Below are positions 13,798-15,698 of a stretch of DNA of 15,698 bases, in pieces (the stretch's first letter is position 1; each line of letters starts with the position of its first letter). Made by a program: the position numbers and the translations under genes. The notes below the pieces were generated by a model. The model was not told where the DNA came from. It worked only from the letters and a program-made list of their open reading frames with translations, and made no database searches. Origin of the DNA: Flemingiibacterium sp045634005 (GTDB lineage Bacteria; Bacillota; Clostridia; Oscillospirales; CAG-272); assembly GCA_045634005.1 (NCBI GenBank), contig JAZQZL010000050.1, positions 1-15,698 of the forward strand, given 5' to 3'.

Positions 13798-15063
13798 ATG
13801 GTAGAACAATTTTACACCGATCTTGACGGACTTCTTCGTATCCCGAGCGTAACGGAGCAGGGCGAGGGCGAGTACCCGTTCGGCAAAAACTGCGCGGAGG
13901 CACTTGACTACGTGCTGAACCTTTGCGAGGGCTTCGGCTTCCGTACCAAGAAGTGCGGAAACATGCTTGGCTGGGCAGAGATAGGCGAGGGCGACGAGCT
14001 TATCGGCATTCTCGCACATCTCGACGTAGTTCCTGCAGGCGCAGATTGGGACTATCCTCCCTTCGCGCTGACCCGCGTGACTGTTGACGGCGAGGAGCGC
14101 CTTATCGGTCGCGGTGTACTCGACGACAAAGGACCTGCGCTTATGTGTATCTACGCGATGCGCGTGCTTGCTAACGCGAAGATCCGCCTTAATCGCCGCG
14201 TGCGCATCATCTTCGGTCTTACCGAGGAAGCAGGCGAGTGGCGAGATATGGAGTACTATAAGGAAACCGAGGAGCTTCCTACGTTCGGCTTTACTCCCGA
14301 CGCGGGATTTCCGTGCGGCTACGGCGAGAAGGGTATCTCCGTGTTCGAACTCGCGATGCCGCTTTCCAAGGCGGGCATCGACAGCGTTTCGGGCGGTCAG
14401 GCATCTAATATGGTTCCCGACAAGTGCGAGTGCGTAGTCGGCGGTGTTAAGACAGAGGCGACGGGTGTGTCCGTACACGGCAGCACTCCTGCGCTCGGTG
14501 TAAACGCTATCATTGAATGTATGAAGGCGGTAAACGGGAAGTCACCCTGTGCGCTTTCCGAGTTTATCGTAAACAAGTTCGGTCCGGCATGCGACGGTGC
14601 AGGACTTGGTGTTAACACCTTCGATGGCGAGAGCGGCGAGCTCACGCTCAATCTCGGTGTTATCGAGGTTCGCGGCGACGATGTTGTTATGACTATTGAC
14701 ATTCGTTACCCTGTAACGAAGAATTACGATGCTATCCTCACGATGCTCACCGCTAACTGTGCGCAGTACGGCGTAGAGGTTACTCCGTGCGCAAACAAGG
14801 CTCCCGTTTATATGGACAGAAACGGCGCGCTCATCAAGACTCTCCACGAGGCTTACTGTGACGTGACCGGCGACAACACCGAGCCCTTCACGATGGGTGG
14901 CGGTACCTACGCGCGTGCAATGCCCAACATCGTTTCCTTCGGTCCCGTTATGCCCGGCGCAGAGGAAACCGCTCATCAGAAGAACGAATACATCACCGTC
15001 GACAACGTTGACAAGGCTGTTCGCATCTACGCGCAGACGCTGCTTCGTTTGATGGATATATAA
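13798..15063 (+). CDS. M20 family dipeptidase (PepV/Sapep-type)
   Basis: This is a cytoplasmic di-zinc M20 peptidase, probably acting on dipeptides, of 421 residues. Visible active-site elements are LAHLDVVPAG (H74, D76), the bridging Asp region GRGVLDDKGP (D109/D110), FGLTEEAGEWRDMEYY (catalytic base E143, ligand E144), GFTPDAGFP (D168) and the distal His in AHQKNEYI (H393). VSVHGSTPALGVNAI marks the lid domain, and MGGGTYARAMPN is typical of the PepV/Sapep group. AAGGAG lies about 9 bases before the ATG. It is preceded and followed by foldback elements and stands next to another peptidase gene, which suggests a shared role in peptide use. Confidence 0.92.
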   Translation: MVEQFYTDLDGLLRIPSVTEQGEGEYPFGKNCAEALDYVLNLCEGFGFRTKKCGNMLGWAEIGEGDELIGILAHLDVVPAGADWDYPPFALTRVTVDGEERLIGRGVLDDKGPALMCIYAMRVLANAKIRLNRRVRIIFGLTEEAGEWRDMEYYKETEELPTFGFTPDAGFPCGYGEKGISVFELAMPLSKAGIDSVSGGQASNMVPDKCECVVGGVKTEATGVSVHGSTPALGVNAIIECMKAVNGKSPCALSEFIVNKFGPACDGAGLGVNTFDGESGELTLNLGVIEVRGDDVVMTIDIRYPVTKNYDAILTMLTANCAQYGVEVTPCANKAPVYMDRNGALIKTLHEAYCDVTGDNTEPFTMGGGTYARAMPNIVSFGPVMPGAEETAHQKNEYITVDNVDKAVRIYAQTLLRLMDI

Positions 15064-15078
15064 CAGGGGAAGCGTAAA

Positions 15079-15546
15079 GGAGAACGCGGCTTTTTTGAAA
15101 AAAAGCCTGGCAAAAAACTTTATAGGACGCTTCGCTCATATTTGGTTTGTGAATGCAACGGCAAAATTTAGCGCTCTCGGTCGGCGCGGCGCGGACGCTT
15201 CGCTGCGCGCCAAAAGCAAGCGCGTGCACCGCACGAACGTTTGACGCGGAGCAACGCGAACGCGCCCTACCGCTTGTGTAACTTGGGCGCACAGCGAAGC
15301 GAATGCGCCAACCACTCTCGTTAAGATGTGGCTATCCAAACGCTAACGGCAAAACGGTTGCCGGGATGCAGGGTTCCCGGCTACCGAGAGCGCGGTGCAC
15401 AAAGCCTCGTGCGCAATGATTGGAATCGAGAGCGATATCCTTCGATTTTGCTTTCGCTGACAAGATGTGATGGCGAAGCCAAATTGAAGTTTTTGCGGAG
15501 CTTTTTTCAAAAAGCGACCGTATCCCCCGTATCCCCTCGTATCCCC
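15079..15546. repeat. Foldback element, copy 2 (468 bp, non-coding)
   Basis: This has the same outer ends in the same orientation as copy 1: GGAGAACGCG at 15079 and CGTATCCCC at 15546, with the terminal motif repeated three times in tandem at the right end. Between roughly 15453 and 15505 it is nearly identical to 13674-13726. The central segment (15212-15284) also matches copy 1 in the same direction. The inner arms, however, are exchanged: 15189-15211 is the exact complement of 13489-13511, and 15286-15309 the exact complement of 13393-13416. Also 15382-15400 is the exact complement of 13286-13304. The left arm is shorter than in copy 1. No credible gene is inside. Confidence 0.85.
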
Positions 15547-15572
15547 ACACTAACAAATAAGGAGAAAAAACA

Positions 15573-15698
15573 ATGGCATTCAAGGAAAATTTGCAGGAAT
15601 ATGCAAGAATAATAGCATCGCTTGGCGTAAACGTGACGAGCGATAAGTATGTAGTTGTACGCTGTCCTATCGAAGCGGCGGAGCTTGGCCGAATGGTC
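15573..15698 (+). CDS. M29 family aminopeptidase, N-terminus (partial, runs off the right edge)
   Basis: The first 42 codons read MAFKENLQEYARIIASLGVN then VTSDKYVVVRCPIEAAELGRMV. This is the start pattern of M29 (AmpS/PepS-type) metallo-aminopeptidases: a helix with xNLxxYAxLxxxxGVNV, then a strand ending in xxRxPIEAAEL. The metal-binding residues lie beyond the window. AAGGAG sits 8 bases before the ATG, directly after the end of foldback copy 2. Together with the M20 peptidase it suggests a peptide-degradation gene group. Confidence 0.8.
   Translation, partial: MAFKENLQEYARIIASLGVNVTSDKYVVVRCPIEAAELGRMV

Noticed and set aside
13726..14478. 250-codon minus-strand frame opposite the M20 peptidase and foldback end
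   Set aside because: The conserved peptidase motifs lie on the other strand; this frame crosses a repeat boundary and has no family features.
13161..15546. CRISPR array
   Set aside because: There are only two large copies with a gene between them, and no regular short repeats and spacers.

Overview
The window looks like a chromosomal segment of a Gram-positive anaerobe of the class Clostridia (Bacillota). This rests on the gene families (MobP3-like relaxase, paired tyrosine integrases, DegV, an AAK6/cytidylate-kinase-like protein, HemW, an M20 dipeptidase and an M29 aminopeptidase), strong AGGAGG-type ribosome binding sites and sharp TTGACA-17-TATAAT promoters. I cannot name the genus.

Region 1 (1-4550) is the right end of an integrative/mobilizable element on the + strand. 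It holds the last codons of an unidentified gene, a MobP3-like relaxase, a Bro-N antirepressor-like protein, and two tandem, overlapping tyrosine recombinases. The Bro-N gene is bracketed by a short inverted repeat. The first recombinase appears to begin at an ATC codon. The second carries an extra copy of its arm-binding domain at the C-terminus.

Region 2 (4431-4903, mostly - strand) is the element/chromosome junction. A tRNA-Pro(CGG) has its own perfect promoter and terminator. Its 3' end is repeated 165 bp away, followed by a second terminator. The distal copy, not the one now fused to the tRNA, carries the base that pairs correctly in the acceptor stem. This is the expected scar of integration at a tRNA 3' end.

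Region 3 (4911-8312, - strand) is a likely operon read in the order GH20 family hexosaminidase, cytidylate-kinase-like protein, DegV lipid-binding protein. It has a promoter at 8351-8379 and an intrinsic terminator at 4874-4903.

Region 4 (8515-13148, + strand) has a near-perfect promoter driving a secreted coiled-coil M23 (EnvC-like) protein whose second zinc motif is degenerate. Next comes lepA (elongation factor 4), interrupted by a single in-frame TAA between its G3 and G4 motifs, and then hemW after a 287-bp hairpin-rich gap.

Region 5 (13161-15698, + strand) has two peptidase genes, an M20 dipeptidase and the start of an M29 aminopeptidase. Each is preceded directly by a copy of a large non-coding foldback element (598 and 468 bp). 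The two copies share outer ends and centre in the same orientation, but their inner stem arms are exactly exchanged, as if nested inversions have occurred. This is the most unusual structure in the window.
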